Part shown: positions 20,671-28,834 of the stretch, piece after piece
Layout: every line of letters begins with the position of its first letter
Position numbering within the stretch: the stretch's first letter is position 1
Virus record (IMG/VR): IMGVR_UViG_3300034280_000679
Coordinates: 1-40,162 of that record
DNA length: 40,162 nt
From: a virus
Direction: 5' to 3' (one strand)
Position numbers and translations under genes: made by a program
Notes under the pieces: model-generated
Databases searched by the model: none
What the model saw: the letters and a program-made list of their open reading frames with translations, nothing else
Told to the model about the DNA's origin: nothing

Positions 20671-21015
20671 ATGAGCTTGATTGAAGAAATTCGCGCCGAG
20701 GCGCATAATGAAAGTGGCCGTGGCGAGCTTAATGGTGTTCACAAGACATTGATGCTCGTAGCTGCTCATGAAATCGAGAGACTCTCGGAGCTTGTTTTGG
20801 ATCTGAAAGCCATAATACTTCAGTGGACAAGTGATATTCCAGAAATCTTTGACAGCTTGGATTGCGGTCTCAATTACGCACTTCCAGATGAGGACAAGCG
20901 TGACTGCGGTCTTCATGATGCCGAAAAGGCATATAGCGAACTTTTCAAGGGGGCGGATGATGTACTTAGCCGATGCACCAACCACAACATCTCAATCGGT
21001 TTAAGGAGAGCATAA
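20671..21015 (+). CDS. Hypothetical protein
   Basis: 114 residues: MSLIEEIRAEAHNESGRGEL, HKTLMLVAAHEIERLSELVL, WTSDIPEIFDSLDCGLNYAL and a helical tail. Mostly helical with four cysteines spread late. The promoter 6 nt upstream is nearly perfect, so the mRNA is probably leaderless and strong. Followed after 2 nt by the next gene. It starts a five-gene plus-strand run with dCMP deaminase and the SpeD-like gene. Function unknown. Confidence 0.75.
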   Translation: MSLIEEIRAEAHNESGRGELNGVHKTLMLVAAHEIERLSELVLDLKAIILQWTSDIPEIFDSLDCGLNYALPDEDKRDCGLHDAEKAYSELFKGADDVLSRCTNHNISIGLRRA

Positions 21016-21017
21016 TT

Positions 21018-21317
21018 ATGAGCGACAAAGAGACTGATATTTGGGAGTACTACGCCGACCCCCCACCTAAATTCTTACTTCCAGAAACCGACCCTGTACC
21101 TAGATTCTTGCTTCCAGAAACCGAGCAGTTGCCACTTGTTGACAGGCTGAAGAATACGGGTCCAGCTAGGGACGAGAACAACATTTGGACTGGGCGCTTT
21201 CCTAGTTGGCAAGATGCTCACGAAGCAGCGATCCTCATTGAGCGTCTTGAGCAAGCAATCCAAGAGCGCGAGGAAACTATTCGCTACCTCACGAATGAAC
21301 TTAGTAAGACTCTGTGA
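21018..21317 (+). CDS. Hypothetical protein with internal FLLPET repeat
   Basis: 99 residues from ATG 21018 (AAGGAGAG 8 nt upstream decides the start). After MSDKETDIWEYYADPPP it has two copies of [KR]FLLPETxxxP (about residues 18-38), then DENNIWTGRFPSWQDAHEAA and a helical, glutamate-rich end (LEQAIQEREETIRYLTNELS) that could form a coiled coil. No known domain. Its stop overlaps the GTG of the dCMP deaminase (GTGA). Function unknown. Confidence 0.75.
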   Translation: MSDKETDIWEYYADPPPKFLLPETDPVPRFLLPETEQLPLVDRLKNTGPARDENNIWTGRFPSWQDAHEAAILIERLEQAIQEREETIRYLTNELSKTL

Positions 21318-21793
21318 ATTCTATTGATAGAAACGAGCTTCAATGGTTAAGTAGCCTTGAGGTTCTTGCCGCAAACTTTTCAACATGCGCCAAACGCCAG
21401 TATGCAGCTGTCGTTTTGGCTCCAAATAAACGCGTTGTAGGTTTTGGGTATAACGGATCACCTCCAGGTATGGCTCATTGCGTTGATGGAGCATGCCCTC
21501 GTCTGTACGAGAATTCAGCAAATGGGTCCGTCTATGACACATGCATTTCTCAGCACGCTGAAGCTGGCGCCTTGCTTTGGTCTGATGCTTCACTCAGGAT
21601 TAGTGGAACTCTTATTGTTAACGGCCCACCATGCATGGGGTGCGCAAAATTAATAGCTAGCTCCGGAATAAAACGCTTAGTCTTCAAACAGGATTTATCA
21701 TATAAAAACTGGCCCGATGTTGAGTCGTTTTTAAGAGCCGCTGGTATAGTCGCAATCGGTGTGAACGTGGCGCTTGCGACCGAGGAGAGTTGA
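21314..21793 (+). CDS. Deoxycytidylate (dCMP) deaminase
   Basis: 159 residues from a GTG that overlaps the previous stop. The zinc site is H81-A-E83 (SQHAEAGAL) with C107-x-x-C110 (PPCMGCAKLI); E83 is the proton shuttle. GFGYNGSPPGMAHC is the substrate-binding loop of ComEB-type enzymes. The enzyme turns dCMP into dUMP, the substrate of ThyX (27344-28024), feeding thymidylate synthesis. Length is standard. Phage copies allow supply when the host lacks the pathway. Confidence 0.93.
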   Translation: MNSIDRNELQWLSSLEVLAANFSTCAKRQYAAVVLAPNKRVVGFGYNGSPPGMAHCVDGACPRLYENSANGSVYDTCISQHAEAGALLWSDASLRISGTLIVNGPPCMGCAKLIASSGIKRLVFKQDLSYKNWPDVESFLRAAGIVAIGVNVALATEES

Positions 21794-21795
21794 AA

Positions 21796-22206
21796 ATGGA
21801 AGATACTTGCGTAAAGAAACCGATGCATAAACACATTCTGGTGAGAGCGATGGTCAAAAACCCGCCACAGGACGAACCTTCGGTTATTTTATGGCTTGCA
21901 GGACTTGTTGAATTTCTCGGAATGAAAGTCGTTAAAGGGCCGTTTGCATCCTACATTGATGTGCGCGGAAATAGAGGAATGACAGCAGCAGTGATGATTG
22001 AAACATCACATATTGCATTCCATGTCTGGGATGAGCAGGATCCATCTCTTTTGCAGTTTGATATATACACATGCGGAAGTCTGGACACAGAAGGTGTTCT
22101 TAAACAAATTAACAAATTCTTTGAATGCGAATCGTATGAGTACATCGTTTACGACAGGGAGTATTTATTTAAAAAGGTTGATTCAGGAAAGCGCGTAATC
22201 AACTAA
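21796..22206 (+). CDS. S-adenosylmethionine decarboxylase-like protein (SpeD family)
   Basis: 136 residues from ATG 21796 (GAGGAG 8 nt upstream; TTG 21790 would add two residues). It matches the bacterial SpeD pattern: S71 in ETSHIAFHVWDE (pyruvoyl-forming serine), H76 five residues on, and C93 in FDIYTCG. In the Thermotoga enzyme the serine is preceded by E; here it is T70, and the H-to-C gap is 17 instead of 15. Some SpeD relatives in bacteria and viruses act on arginine or ornithine instead, so the substrate is open. It would make a polyamine precursor. tRNA-Ser follows after 3 nt. Confidence 0.8.
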   Translation: MEDTCVKKPMHKHILVRAMVKNPPQDEPSVILWLAGLVEFLGMKVVKGPFASYIDVRGNRGMTAAVMIETSHIAFHVWDEQDPSLLQFDIYTCGSLDTEGVLKQINKFFECESYEYIVYDREYLFKKVDSGKRVIN

Positions 22207-22209
22207 ATG

Positions 22210-22297
22210 GGAAGGGTGGCAGAGCGGACGAATGCACCTGTCTTGAAAACAGGCGTGGGGTTGTGCCTCACCGGGGGTTCAAATCCCTCCCCTTCCG
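22210..22297 (+). tRNA. tRNA-Ser (anticodon UGA)
   Basis: Acceptor GGAAGGG/CCCTTCC, anticodon arm CCTGT-CTTGAAA-ACAGG with anticodon TGA, long variable arm (GTGGGGTTGTGCCTCAC) typical of serine, T arm GGGGG-TTCAAAT-CCCTC. 88 nt; no encoded CCA. Confidence 0.93.
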
Positions 22298-22304
22298 CAA
22301 GACT

Positions 22305-22841
22305 ATGAACGACTCAAACTACTATTTTAATGACAAAGAAAAAGGGACAGCATTCTTTGTGTCTCAACTTTCGCAAGGCCATAAGTGGGCGCGCTATGTG
22401 GCAAAGCGTCTCAATGACCTTGATATCGCATGTCACGTAGATGATATGGAAGTCGCTGAAACTGTTAAAGAAAGACAGAAGTTTCATAATGAAAAAGATG
22501 TTATTTTTACCAGTATGTCTGGATGCCTTGAAGTCAAGTCTCAAAGCTGCGAGTTTACGGATGATCCAAGCAGCTGGCCATATCGTCGCTCAATAGTTGA
22601 TACGGCACTTGGTTGGTCGCGCAAAACTCCAAAGCCATTAGCAACGGTTCTTGTGTGTATCCATAATGGAAGCATGCTCGTCATTCCGTCAAGCACGCAG
22701 GATCAATGGCGTATTGAAGAAAAGTATGACAGGTATAGGCAGATCACTGATAATTTTTTAACAATTGACGCTCGCCTTCTTCGGCCATTTGATGAACTCG
22801 CAGACTGGCTTCGTGTAAGACAATCAAAGGCATCAGCTTGA
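22305..22841 (+). CDS. Possible PD-(D/E)XK nuclease-like protein
   Basis: 178 residues from ATG 22305, 7 nt after tRNA-Ser, no ribosome binding site. Starts MNDSNYYFNDKEKGTAFFVS. A KDVIFTSMSGCLEVKSQSCE segment (about 65-85) gives a D, then E-V-K on a strand: the D...ExK arrangement of restriction-type nucleases. Later LGWSRKTPKPLATVLVCIHN. The gene directly precedes, and overlaps by 4 nt, a C5 cytosine methyltransferase, which suits a nuclease partner or a repair enzyme. A fold-level inference only. Confidence 0.6.
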   Translation: MNDSNYYFNDKEKGTAFFVSQLSQGHKWARYVAKRLNDLDIACHVDDMEVAETVKERQKFHNEKDVIFTSMSGCLEVKSQSCEFTDDPSSWPYRRSIVDTALGWSRKTPKPLATVLVCIHNGSMLVIPSSTQDQWRIEEKYDRYRQITDNFLTIDARLLRPFDELADWLRVRQSKASA

Positions 22842-24262
22842 CTATGGGTACAGAAGCGCGTATCATTCCAAACGTGTCAAAAAAATTTGGAAGCTTGTTT
22901 GCCGGCGTTGGTGGTTTTGATATTGGCCTTGAATCAGCTGGATGGGAATGTGGTTGGCAAGCTGAGTGGGATCAAAATTGCCAGCAGGTTCTTTCATACC
23001 ACTGGCCAGAATGCCCAAAGTGGCTTGATGTTTGTGACGTCAATGGCGCAGAGCTGCCACCTGTAGATGTAATTACGTTCGGTAGCCCGTGTCAAGACCT
23101 TTCAGTCGCCGGCAAGAGAGCTGGTCTTGATGGTGGACGATCTGGTCTGTTTTTTGAAGCAACGAGAATTATTAGGGAGATGAGAAATGCAACAGGAAAT
23201 GCTTTTCCAAGATGGGCAATTTGGGAAAATGTCGTCGGAGCTTTATCAAGTAGAGGTGGTGACGACTTTGAGGCAGTCCTCAGGGAAATGGCTGACCTCG
23301 GGAGCGATCACATTGAATGGGCAGTCTTGGACGCACAGTTCTTCGGAGTCCCCCAACGGCGTAGACGCGTGTTCGTCATCGCTCGCCTTAATTCTCCAGA
23401 ACCCTTCAGAGGTGGGCCAAAAATACTCACTATCGGGGAAGGCCGCGCAAGGAATTCTGCGAAGGGCAAAAAACAAAGGGAAGAATCTTCCGGAGAAATT
23501 AGTCTCAGCTTTGGAGATGGTCGCAGCTCGGTCAACACAAAACAAGTAGCTGATTTTGTTGATTCGTTCACCCCATCCAGCCATGCCTCCTATGCTCCCG
23601 GTGTTGGAACAGTTAGAGCAAATGGTGGAGACATTGGCGGTGGAAGTGAAACTCTTGTAGTTTCTGCGATTGCGCCAACTCTTAGAAGTGGTGGCGACGG
23701 CGGTGTTCCATCCAGCAGAGGAGAGCATCTTGTTATCGTTGCCGAGAATAGAGAAGAAATACTACTCATTGATGGTCGCAGAAACGATGATGTGCGAATT
23801 ACAACGGAGCCAGTCAGAACGCTTGAAGCACGAATGGGTACTGGTGGGGGTAATGTTCCAGTTCTTGCAATACCAATTCAAGACGGCCGCGAAATTGAGA
23901 AAAAACAAAATGGCCTCGGCGTTGGTTCAGATGGAGACCCATCGTACACGCTTGATCAAACTGGTTCTCAGTCAGTAGCGGTAGAAGCATATGATGAATT
24001 TAATTACTCGCTTGGTGGCGACATTCATCATGCCCTTAGGGCCGGTACACGCCAATCAACTGGGTTGCTTACTCCATCAATGAGCGTTAGGCGCCTCACT
24101 CCGATTGAATGCGAGCGTTTGATGGGCTGGCCAGACAATCACACTCTTTATCGCGCAGATGGAAAACTGAATAGCGATACGGTTCGCTATAAGATGTGTG
24201 GAAACGGTGTGGCATCTCCAGTTGCAAAATGGATTGCGGAACAAATCAATCTTTGCGAGTAG
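22838..24262 (+). CDS. DNA (cytosine-5) methyltransferase
   Basis: 474 residues from TTG 22838 (AAAGG 7 nt upstream; ATG 22844 is the alternative). Motif I GSLFAGVGGFDIGL (18-31), catalytic C85 in SPCQDLSVAGKRAGL, E130-N131-V132, VPQRRRRVFVIA (about 171-182), and motif X GNGVASPVAKW near the C-terminus. The middle (about 215-390) is glycine-rich with several 'APTLRSG'- and 'RTLEAR'-like segments, as in phage enzymes of this class; target site unknown. It would add 5-methyl to cytosine, to protect phage DNA from host restriction or as part of an own system. Confidence 0.95.
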   Translation: MTMGTEARIIPNVSKKFGSLFAGVGGFDIGLESAGWECGWQAEWDQNCQQVLSYHWPECPKWLDVCDVNGAELPPVDVITFGSPCQDLSVAGKRAGLDGGRSGLFFEATRIIREMRNATGNAFPRWAIWENVVGALSSRGGDDFEAVLREMADLGSDHIEWAVLDAQFFGVPQRRRRVFVIARLNSPEPFRGGPKILTIGEGRARNSAKGKKQREESSGEISLSFGDGRSSVNTKQVADFVDSFTPSSHASYAPGVGTVRANGGDIGGGSETLVVSAIAPTLRSGGDGGVPSSRGEHLVIVAENREEILLIDGRRNDDVRITTEPVRTLEARMGTGGGNVPVLAIPIQDGREIEKKQNGLGVGSDGDPSYTLDQTGSQSVAVEAYDEFNYSLGGDIHHALRAGTRQSTGLLTPSMSVRRLTPIECERLMGWPDNHTLYRADGKLNSDTVRYKMCGNGVASPVAKWIAEQINLCE

Positions 24263-24278
24263 GTCGCAAACACACTGT

Positions 24279-26204
24279 CTAGCGAACTGGACAGGCGCCT
24301 GTTGCACACCCATCAATGTCAAGAAGATCTGTGACTACAGAATGAAGTGGCACAGAGAAGTCAATCTTTGAGAACAGTTTTGTGTACTGGTCTTTTGTGA
24401 TCTCTTCGTATGGTGGCAACGGGAAGTTGTGATCAGCGTGAAGCAGGAACGAAACTGACTTAACACTGCTGTCATAGTTTGATGCAAGCCACTCCTTGAT
24501 CGTTGGCAGCTCTTCCTTGCGGTAATAAACGGTAACCGAAACTGCATTGTCTGCCCATTCGGTTTGCATCTTTTTCACCCATTCAAGCTGTTCAACAGCA
24601 GTCATCTCGGAAGCAAGAATAGATCCTTCCGGCGACTCGCATGGAAACTCAACCACATAGCGAGTGTGATCCTCGCGGCCGTCCAGCCCAATATCCCACT
24701 GAACCTTATACCCGCGCTTGCGACAAGCGTCAACGAGTGGATCAGAAGCTCCAAAACGCACACGCCTAATGTAGTAGCGAGCAAATGCTGGGTGGATACC
24801 TGGTGTTACTCCAGGCAGAAGCGACAGTGTTCCAGATGGCTGAACAGTTGTGAGACGAACAGACTCTGGCCACCCATTCTTCTTTGAGTAATCAGCGTCA
24901 AGGCCACGGAGGTACTCGTATGCTGGTGAGAGCCAAGAGAGTTGATCATCAGAACACTGAAGGATGCCCGTAACGCTCTGTCCGAGTCTGGCGTTTTTGC
25001 GAACAATTTCAGTTGTCTTTTCGTATGGGTAGTTCATACGTGTGATCTGCTTCTGAACCATATACAGAAGTTTTGAAATTTCCTTCAACTGCTCAAGTGA
25101 CTGAACATTTGGAAGGAAAATAGTTGAGAGATTACATGACTCACCATCTGCAAGACCAATCTCTGCACATGGGTTGAATCCATCAATTGAGTTATCTACG
25201 CGCACTTCTCCAAGGCGTCCAAAGCGTCGGGTAAGGCGCCGATTGAGGAGACCATATGGCTCACCAGAGCCGTCGTAACCCTTCCAGAGCTCAGACATGA
25301 TTTCTTCATAGTGATCTGCATAAATGCTGTTGTTGGAGTTTGCGCGCCATGCTGGCACATTTCCAGATGACCAGTTCTTGGCTCGCAAGAACAGGATGTC
25401 ATCAGGGTCACCAATTGCAATCTGAGCAGAACGACGTGACGATCCAGAAACAACAATGCGCCCGATGATGTTGCAAATATCAAGAACATCAATTGAGCGA
25501 AGCTTCTTACCCTCTCGGTTTTTCATGACCTTACAAATGTCCTCAACGCCGTCAATAAGAGCTCCCGGACCACTGGCCGTACCACCAAATGTCTTGAGCG
25601 GTGCACCAAATTCACGAACAAGAATTGTTGAATAGGTAAAAGACTTTCCTGTCTCAAAGTAAGACTTGAGAACGCTGTGAAGCAAACGCTTCCACCCCGT
25701 ACGACTGTCGGGAACGATAATGTCTGCGTCATTACTACGATCGTGCGTAATTGAAACTCCAGACTTGATTTTTGGAAGATCATGGATCTTTGAACGCTCA
25801 ACAGAAAACCCAACTCCACCACCAAGCATCAAGTACTCAAAGAGGAGTTCAAAATCTTCAATTTTTTCAATATTCGTGAAGTAGCAGTTGTTGAGCGATG
25901 TTGCATTGAACTTCTTCACAAGCGGAGTTCCAAGTTGCCACAATGCGCGGCCAGAGAAAGAGCAACGCAAATTGAACATGTGATCAAATAGTGCTTCAGC
26001 TTCTTTTGTTGTATAAGGAACGCCAATTTCACCAGCGCCTTCAATTACGCGTGAAAGAGTTTCAGTCCATGTCTCAGAACGTTCCTCGTTTTCAACAGCA
26101 CGGCTATATGTACGGAGAAAAACAACCTCGCCCATGCCGCCAAATCCCCAAGGGGGGAGTTTTTGAGAATACGAAGCTAAGAATTCTGGAGACAAAAGAT
26201 CCAT
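24279..26204 (-). CDS. nrdJ: Class II (adenosylcobalamin) ribonucleotide reductase, monomeric type
   Basis: 641 residues from ATG 26204 (AGGGG close upstream; GTG 26210 would add two). Class II features: LNNCYFTNIEKIEDF with an active-site cysteine near residue 104, FNPCAEIGLADGESCNLSTI with the thiyl-radical cysteine and glutamate near 344, PSGTLSLLPGVTPGIHP, and a C-terminal redox pair C633-A-T-G-A-C638. These match the Lactobacillus-type monomeric enzyme (usual length ~740; this one is shorter). It makes deoxynucleotides using vitamin B12, without oxygen or a metal-radical subunit. Convergent with the methyltransferase (16-nt gap). Confidence 0.93.
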   Translation of the reverse strand: MDLLSPEFLASYSQKLPPWGFGGMGEVVFLRTYSRAVENEERSETWTETLSRVIEGAGEIGVPYTTKEAEALFDHMFNLRCSFSGRALWQLGTPLVKKFNATSLNNCYFTNIEKIEDFELLFEYLMLGGGVGFSVERSKIHDLPKIKSGVSITHDRSNDADIIVPDSRTGWKRLLHSVLKSYFETGKSFTYSTILVREFGAPLKTFGGTASGPGALIDGVEDICKVMKNREGKKLRSIDVLDICNIIGRIVVSGSSRRSAQIAIGDPDDILFLRAKNWSSGNVPAWRANSNNSIYADHYEEIMSELWKGYDGSGEPYGLLNRRLTRRFGRLGEVRVDNSIDGFNPCAEIGLADGESCNLSTIFLPNVQSLEQLKEISKLLYMVQKQITRMNYPYEKTTEIVRKNARLGQSVTGILQCSDDQLSWLSPAYEYLRGLDADYSKKNGWPESVRLTTVQPSGTLSLLPGVTPGIHPAFARYYIRRVRFGASDPLVDACRKRGYKVQWDIGLDGREDHTRYVVEFPCESPEGSILASEMTAVEQLEWVKKMQTEWADNAVSVTVYYRKEELPTIKEWLASNYDSSVKSVSFLLHADHNFPLPPYEEITKDQYTKLFSKIDFSVPLHSVVTDLLDIDGCATGACPVR

Positions 26205-26265
26205 TACCACCCCTGTGATTTATTTATGATTGACGAGTTTACTACGATATGACTTTGCTTAGGTG

Positions 26266-26556
26266 TTAAGAGATGCCAAGCTCTTTTGCTTTTTCAAGCG
26301 TCACATATGTGCCTTTGGCCGCAAGTACGACTTTAGCAGTTGTGAATGGAGAGATTTGCCTTGTGCCGTAAATTGTTTCCTCGACAAGAACTAATTGAGA
26401 CTGCTTTATTGTCTCTATAACCGAATCAGCACCAAACACATGATGTGGCTCGGCTCCAACGTCGGAGCAATCCCCAGTTGGATGTCCACATACTATGCAC
26501 GGTTCGCGAGTAGCCCTAGTTAACTCTATGTCGCCAAAGATATACTCTTTATCCAC
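26266..26556 (-). CDS. Small protein with CxxC zinc-type motif
   Basis: 96 residues from a GTG at 26556, chosen because GGGG lies 8-11 nt upstream; ATG 26586 (MPWPRSGD) is the alternative. Starts MDKEYIFGDIELTRATREPC and continues IVCGHPTGDC, so C-x-x-C-(x)-C with a histidine could bind zinc. The rest (VIETIKQSQLVLVEETIYG, ... TYVTLEKAKELGIS) is a compact domain. It overlaps the end of the methyltransferase-like gene by 8 nt. Function unknown; co-transcribed with it. Confidence 0.65.
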   Translation of the reverse strand: MDKEYIFGDIELTRATREPCIVCGHPTGDCSDVGAEPHHVFGADSVIETIKQSQLVLVEETIYGTRQISPFTTAKVVLAAKGTYVTLEKAKELGIS

Positions 26557-27145
26557 AGGCGAATCCCCACTGCGCGGCCATGGCATCAGCAATTCCCTGA
26601 AATGTCTTGCTTCGTATTTTCCACCTGTCTTCAGACGGTGGTAGATATAACAGCCTATGACGCTCAGCTTTGTTTGAGGATAAGTCAACAATGCTTGTCG
26701 GTGAAAGCTTCGGCAGGCCGCGAAGCCAAAAACATGTCGCTTTTGTCTCGGGATGACCAAACATCCATGGCTGAACTATTTGGTCTGGCTTTCTAAATGT
26801 TGACGACATGATCCCAATAGGGTTCTCAACAGCAACATAGTCAGCATTAGCGTTGTAACAAGCCATAAAAAATTTTATCGCTTCTTCGCGCTGCCTAGGT
26901 CTATCCGGAAATCTATCCCTGTACTCAGGTTTCATCCATTTATTTCCAGAGACCGTCAAATATGTACATGGAGGATGGGCGACGACTAGATCCCACCGTT
27001 TAAGCATTACTTCGGTCACGTCGCCTTGTATGTGGGGCCCTGGTTTATCGCTTGGAAGGAGGTCGCAAGATATTGCATCATGACCAGCCCTGATGAAAGC
27101 ATCACGGACAGTTCCGGAGAATTCGCAAGCCACCAAGACACGCAT
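26549..27145 (-). CDS. Short C5-methyltransferase-like protein
   Basis: 198 residues from ATG 27145, 1 nt after the previous stop. Motifs: MRVLVACEFSGTVRDAFIRA (AdoMet loop), HPPCTYLTVSGN (PC motif) and VENPIGIMSS (ENP motif). Unlike the 474-residue enzyme it lacks a recognisable target-recognition region. Related short phage proteins with 'GHPETKAT.FWLRGLP.L' are annotated as DNA cytosine methyltransferases; whether they methylate DNA is not settled. Part of the minus-strand nucleotide-metabolism run with ThyX. Confidence 0.8.
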   Translation of the reverse strand: MRVLVACEFSGTVRDAFIRAGHDAISCDLLPSDKPGPHIQGDVTEVMLKRWDLVVAHPPCTYLTVSGNKWMKPEYRDRFPDRPRQREEAIKFFMACYNANADYVAVENPIGIMSSTFRKPDQIVQPWMFGHPETKATCFWLRGLPKLSPTSIVDLSSNKAERHRLLYLPPSEDRWKIRSKTFQGIADAMAAQWGFACG

Positions 27146-27146
27146 T

Positions 27147-27347
27147 TCAGTTAGCTTTCTGCTCGAGCATGTATATACGATAGCGAAGTGTTCTATTATC
27201 CGAACGAAGTCTCTTAATCTCTTCAACTGCACGCTCTAATGCGCTCATTGACCTAGGAACGCCTTCAAAGGCTTTGTAACGGAGCTTTGATGTCATCTCA
27301 AGCTCGTCCACAATGTCTGTTTTGCTTTGTTTATTTTCGGAAATCAT
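27147..27347 (-). CDS. Small coiled-coil-like hypothetical protein
   Basis: 66 residues: MISENKQSKTDIVDELEMTS, then KLRYKAFEGVPRSMSALERA and VEEIKRLRSDNRTLRYRIYM ending LEQKAN. The second half is a heptad-like coiled coil. Its ATG overlaps the ThyX stop (ATGA), so translation is coupled. No membrane part. Function unknown. Confidence 0.7.
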   Translation of the reverse strand: MISENKQSKTDIVDELEMTSKLRYKAFEGVPRSMSALERAVEEIKRLRSDNRTLRYRIYMLEQKAN

Positions 27348-28024
27348 GGCGTGACCCTACCATAATCAACCCATGCTGCATAGGTCTGTGGCATAACTTG
27401 ACTGAAAAAAGACTCAACAGCTTCTGCATAAACGCGTATCTCATACTGAGCTGCATCATCATTGCGGAGACTGAGAAAGTTCATCAATGCGCGAGCATTC
27501 ACAGTCCAGTAAAACTCCGTGTATGAACCGAGTGGAAGAATCATCCGAGCAACTTCCTTAGCTACTCCGCGCTCAACAAGTGATTCATAAAGTAAGAAAG
27601 CTTCTTTACTGCATTCATTCATAAGCGACGCAGCCTCTGTCGCCACGGCTTCTTCAATCGGCTCAAATGTATAGCTGCCTGGTTTTCCAACTTGCGTTCT
27701 CATGTTCGTTGGATCTGGAACGTAGTACTCAGTTGGCATAACTGCATACCTACCAGAGTATTCGTTAAATGATCCAATGCGATGTCTAAACCATTCACGG
27801 GCAACAAAAATTGGTGCTTTTACATGGAACCGAAATGAGTTGTGCTCAAACGGCGTACCGTGGCGCGAGCGCATGAGAAAACGGATGAGCCCAAAATCTG
27901 CATCACCGATTGTTTCCGTTCTTTTCCCAAACGAAACACGCGCTGAGTTGACTACAGAAATGTCATCGGCCATATACGCATCGAGGCGCACAAATCCATT
28001 ATTAAATACAGAGATTCCGTCCAT
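27344..28024 (-). CDS. thyX: Flavin-dependent thymidylate synthase ThyX
   Basis: 226 residues. The ThyX signature R-H-R-x(7)-S is exact: R80-H81-R82...S90 in RHRIGSFNEYSGRY. HGTPFEHNSFRFHVKAPIFV (about 55-74) is the substrate loop. The enzyme uses FAD and folate to turn dUMP into dTMP; dUMP would come from the dCMP deaminase at 21314. TAGTAT lies 6 nt before the ATG, overlapping the end of the upstream gene region, so a leaderless transcript is possible. Confidence 0.96.
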   Translation of the reverse strand: MDGISVFNNGFVRLDAYMADDISVVNSARVSFGKRTETIGDADFGLIRFLMRSRHGTPFEHNSFRFHVKAPIFVAREWFRHRIGSFNEYSGRYAVMPTEYYVPDPTNMRTQVGKPGSYTFEPIEEAVATEAASLMNECSKEAFLLYESLVERGVAKEVARMILPLGSYTEFYWTVNARALMNFLSLRNDDAAQYEIRVYAEAVESFFSQVMPQTYAAWVDYGRVTP

Positions 28025-28033
28025 CCTGCGATA

Positions 28034-28279
28034 CTACATCGTCTCCGTTTTTTTTGGCGACTTGGATTCTGCGTTAAGCAAGATGTGAGAAAGTTCTATG
28101 CAATTAGTTCTATGCGTATGAAGAATGTCTGCAATTTTGCCAGACTCTATCCAGTTGCGTGACGCCAGCGCCTCAAAGTAGTCATACTCTAGTTCGCACA
28201 GTAGTAGCCATTCGTGTATGGCCACCCTATAGGCGTCATTCTCCGTTGTAGTATGAGACTTCTTCTTGAACCACGCCAC
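28034..28279 (-). CDS. Small hypothetical helical protein
   Basis: 81 residues from a GTG at 28279; GGGGAGG 6 nt upstream decides this start. Begins MAWFKKKSHTTTENDAYRVA, then IHEWLLLCELEYDYFEALAS and IADILHTHRTNCIELSHILL. Mostly helical, with a basic end (SKSPKKTETM). It overlaps the upstream gene by 44 nt and sits 9 nt before ThyX. Function unknown. Confidence 0.7.
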   Translation of the reverse strand: MAWFKKKSHTTTENDAYRVAIHEWLLLCELEYDYFEALASRNWIESGKIADILHTHRTNCIELSHILLNAESKSPKKTETM

Positions 28280-28454
28280 TGTTGTCCTCCCCGATGTATC
28301 GCTGAACCATCTCCTCAACTCTTGCGAGAGTTGATGCTGTTTGATCGTCTAAATAAAGAAACTTGAGGTCTTCTTGACAACGAATAGAGGTTGTTAATTG
28401 CTTCACAGTTTCAGCAAATTGAAAAAGTTCATTAATGCTCAGCGCTATATACAT
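28236..28454 (-). CDS. Small hypothetical protein
   Basis: 72 residues from ATG 28454, with GGAG 9 nt upstream; the frame is open to 28511. Begins MYIALSINELFQFAETVKQL, then CQEDLKFLYLDDQTASTLAR and VEEMVQRYIGED. Helical, acidic. It overlaps its neighbours on both sides (22 and 44 nt), a compressed operon. Function unknown. Confidence 0.65.
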   Translation of the reverse strand: MYIALSINELFQFAETVKQLTTSIRCQEDLKFLYLDDQTASTLARVEEMVQRYIGEDNSGVVQEEVSYYNGE

Positions 28455-28695
28455 CAGCAAGCTCTCCATACTCAAAGAGAGGATGGAACTTAGACATATC
28501 ACATGCTCCAAACCTCAGGTATTCAAGACCACCATCTACAAAGATGCGTGTGTGTTTTGCCGAAGGAAGAAGCTCATCCGTTTTCCAGCAAGAACAAGAT
28601 ACAAAGTCGTTCCTATGGCGTGACTCAATAGTCTCTTCACATACCAAACATTTAGCTGCGTTCCGGACGATCCTTCTTCGCGCTCCAGTAGTCAT
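28432..28695 (-). CDS. Zinc-knuckle protein (DUF7695-like)
   Basis: 87 residues from ATG 28695 (GGAGG 4-5 nt upstream; ATG 28716 would add seven and overlap more). Begins MTTGARRRIVRNAAKCLVCE, then IESRHRNDFVSCSCWKTDEL and IFVDGGLEYLRFGACDMSKF. The 'C..C...I.S....DFVSC.C....I.VDGG..YLR' pattern is one I know from small phage proteins (called DUF7695-like by recollection). Four cysteines suggest a zinc site. Function unknown. Confidence 0.75.
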   Translation of the reverse strand: MTTGARRRIVRNAAKCLVCEETIESRHRNDFVSCSCWKTDELLPSAKHTRIFVDGGLEYLRFGACDMSKFHPLFEYGELADVYSAEH

Positions 28696-28822
28696 TTTCC
28701 CTCCACGACCAGACATACATAACCTCTTTGATCAGAAGATATGCCATATAGGCAAGGCATGCAATGACCAAAACAATTAAAACAAACACAACACAAAAGG
28801 CAACCCCCACAGAAAAAGACAT
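28652..28822 (-). CDS. 56-residue membrane protein
   Basis: Begins MSFSVGVAFCVVFVLIVLVI and continues ACLAYMAYLLIKEV, one long or two short membrane helices, then a polar end (SWRENDYWSAKKDRPERS). The aromatic-rich, charged tail is not random, so I think it is real. It overlaps the zinc-knuckle gene by 44 nt in another frame. No ribosome binding site is seen. Function unknown. Confidence 0.6.
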   Translation of the reverse strand: MSFSVGVAFCVVFVLIVLVIACLAYMAYLLIKEVMYVWSWRENDYWSAKKDRPERS

Positions 28823-28834
28823 GCAGTTTAATTA

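Noticed and set aside
20590-20985. Minus-strand frame of 131 codons overlapping tRNA-Arg and the 20671 gene
   Set aside because: It is antisense to a well-supported gene with a consensus promoter and runs into the tRNA; no start signal.
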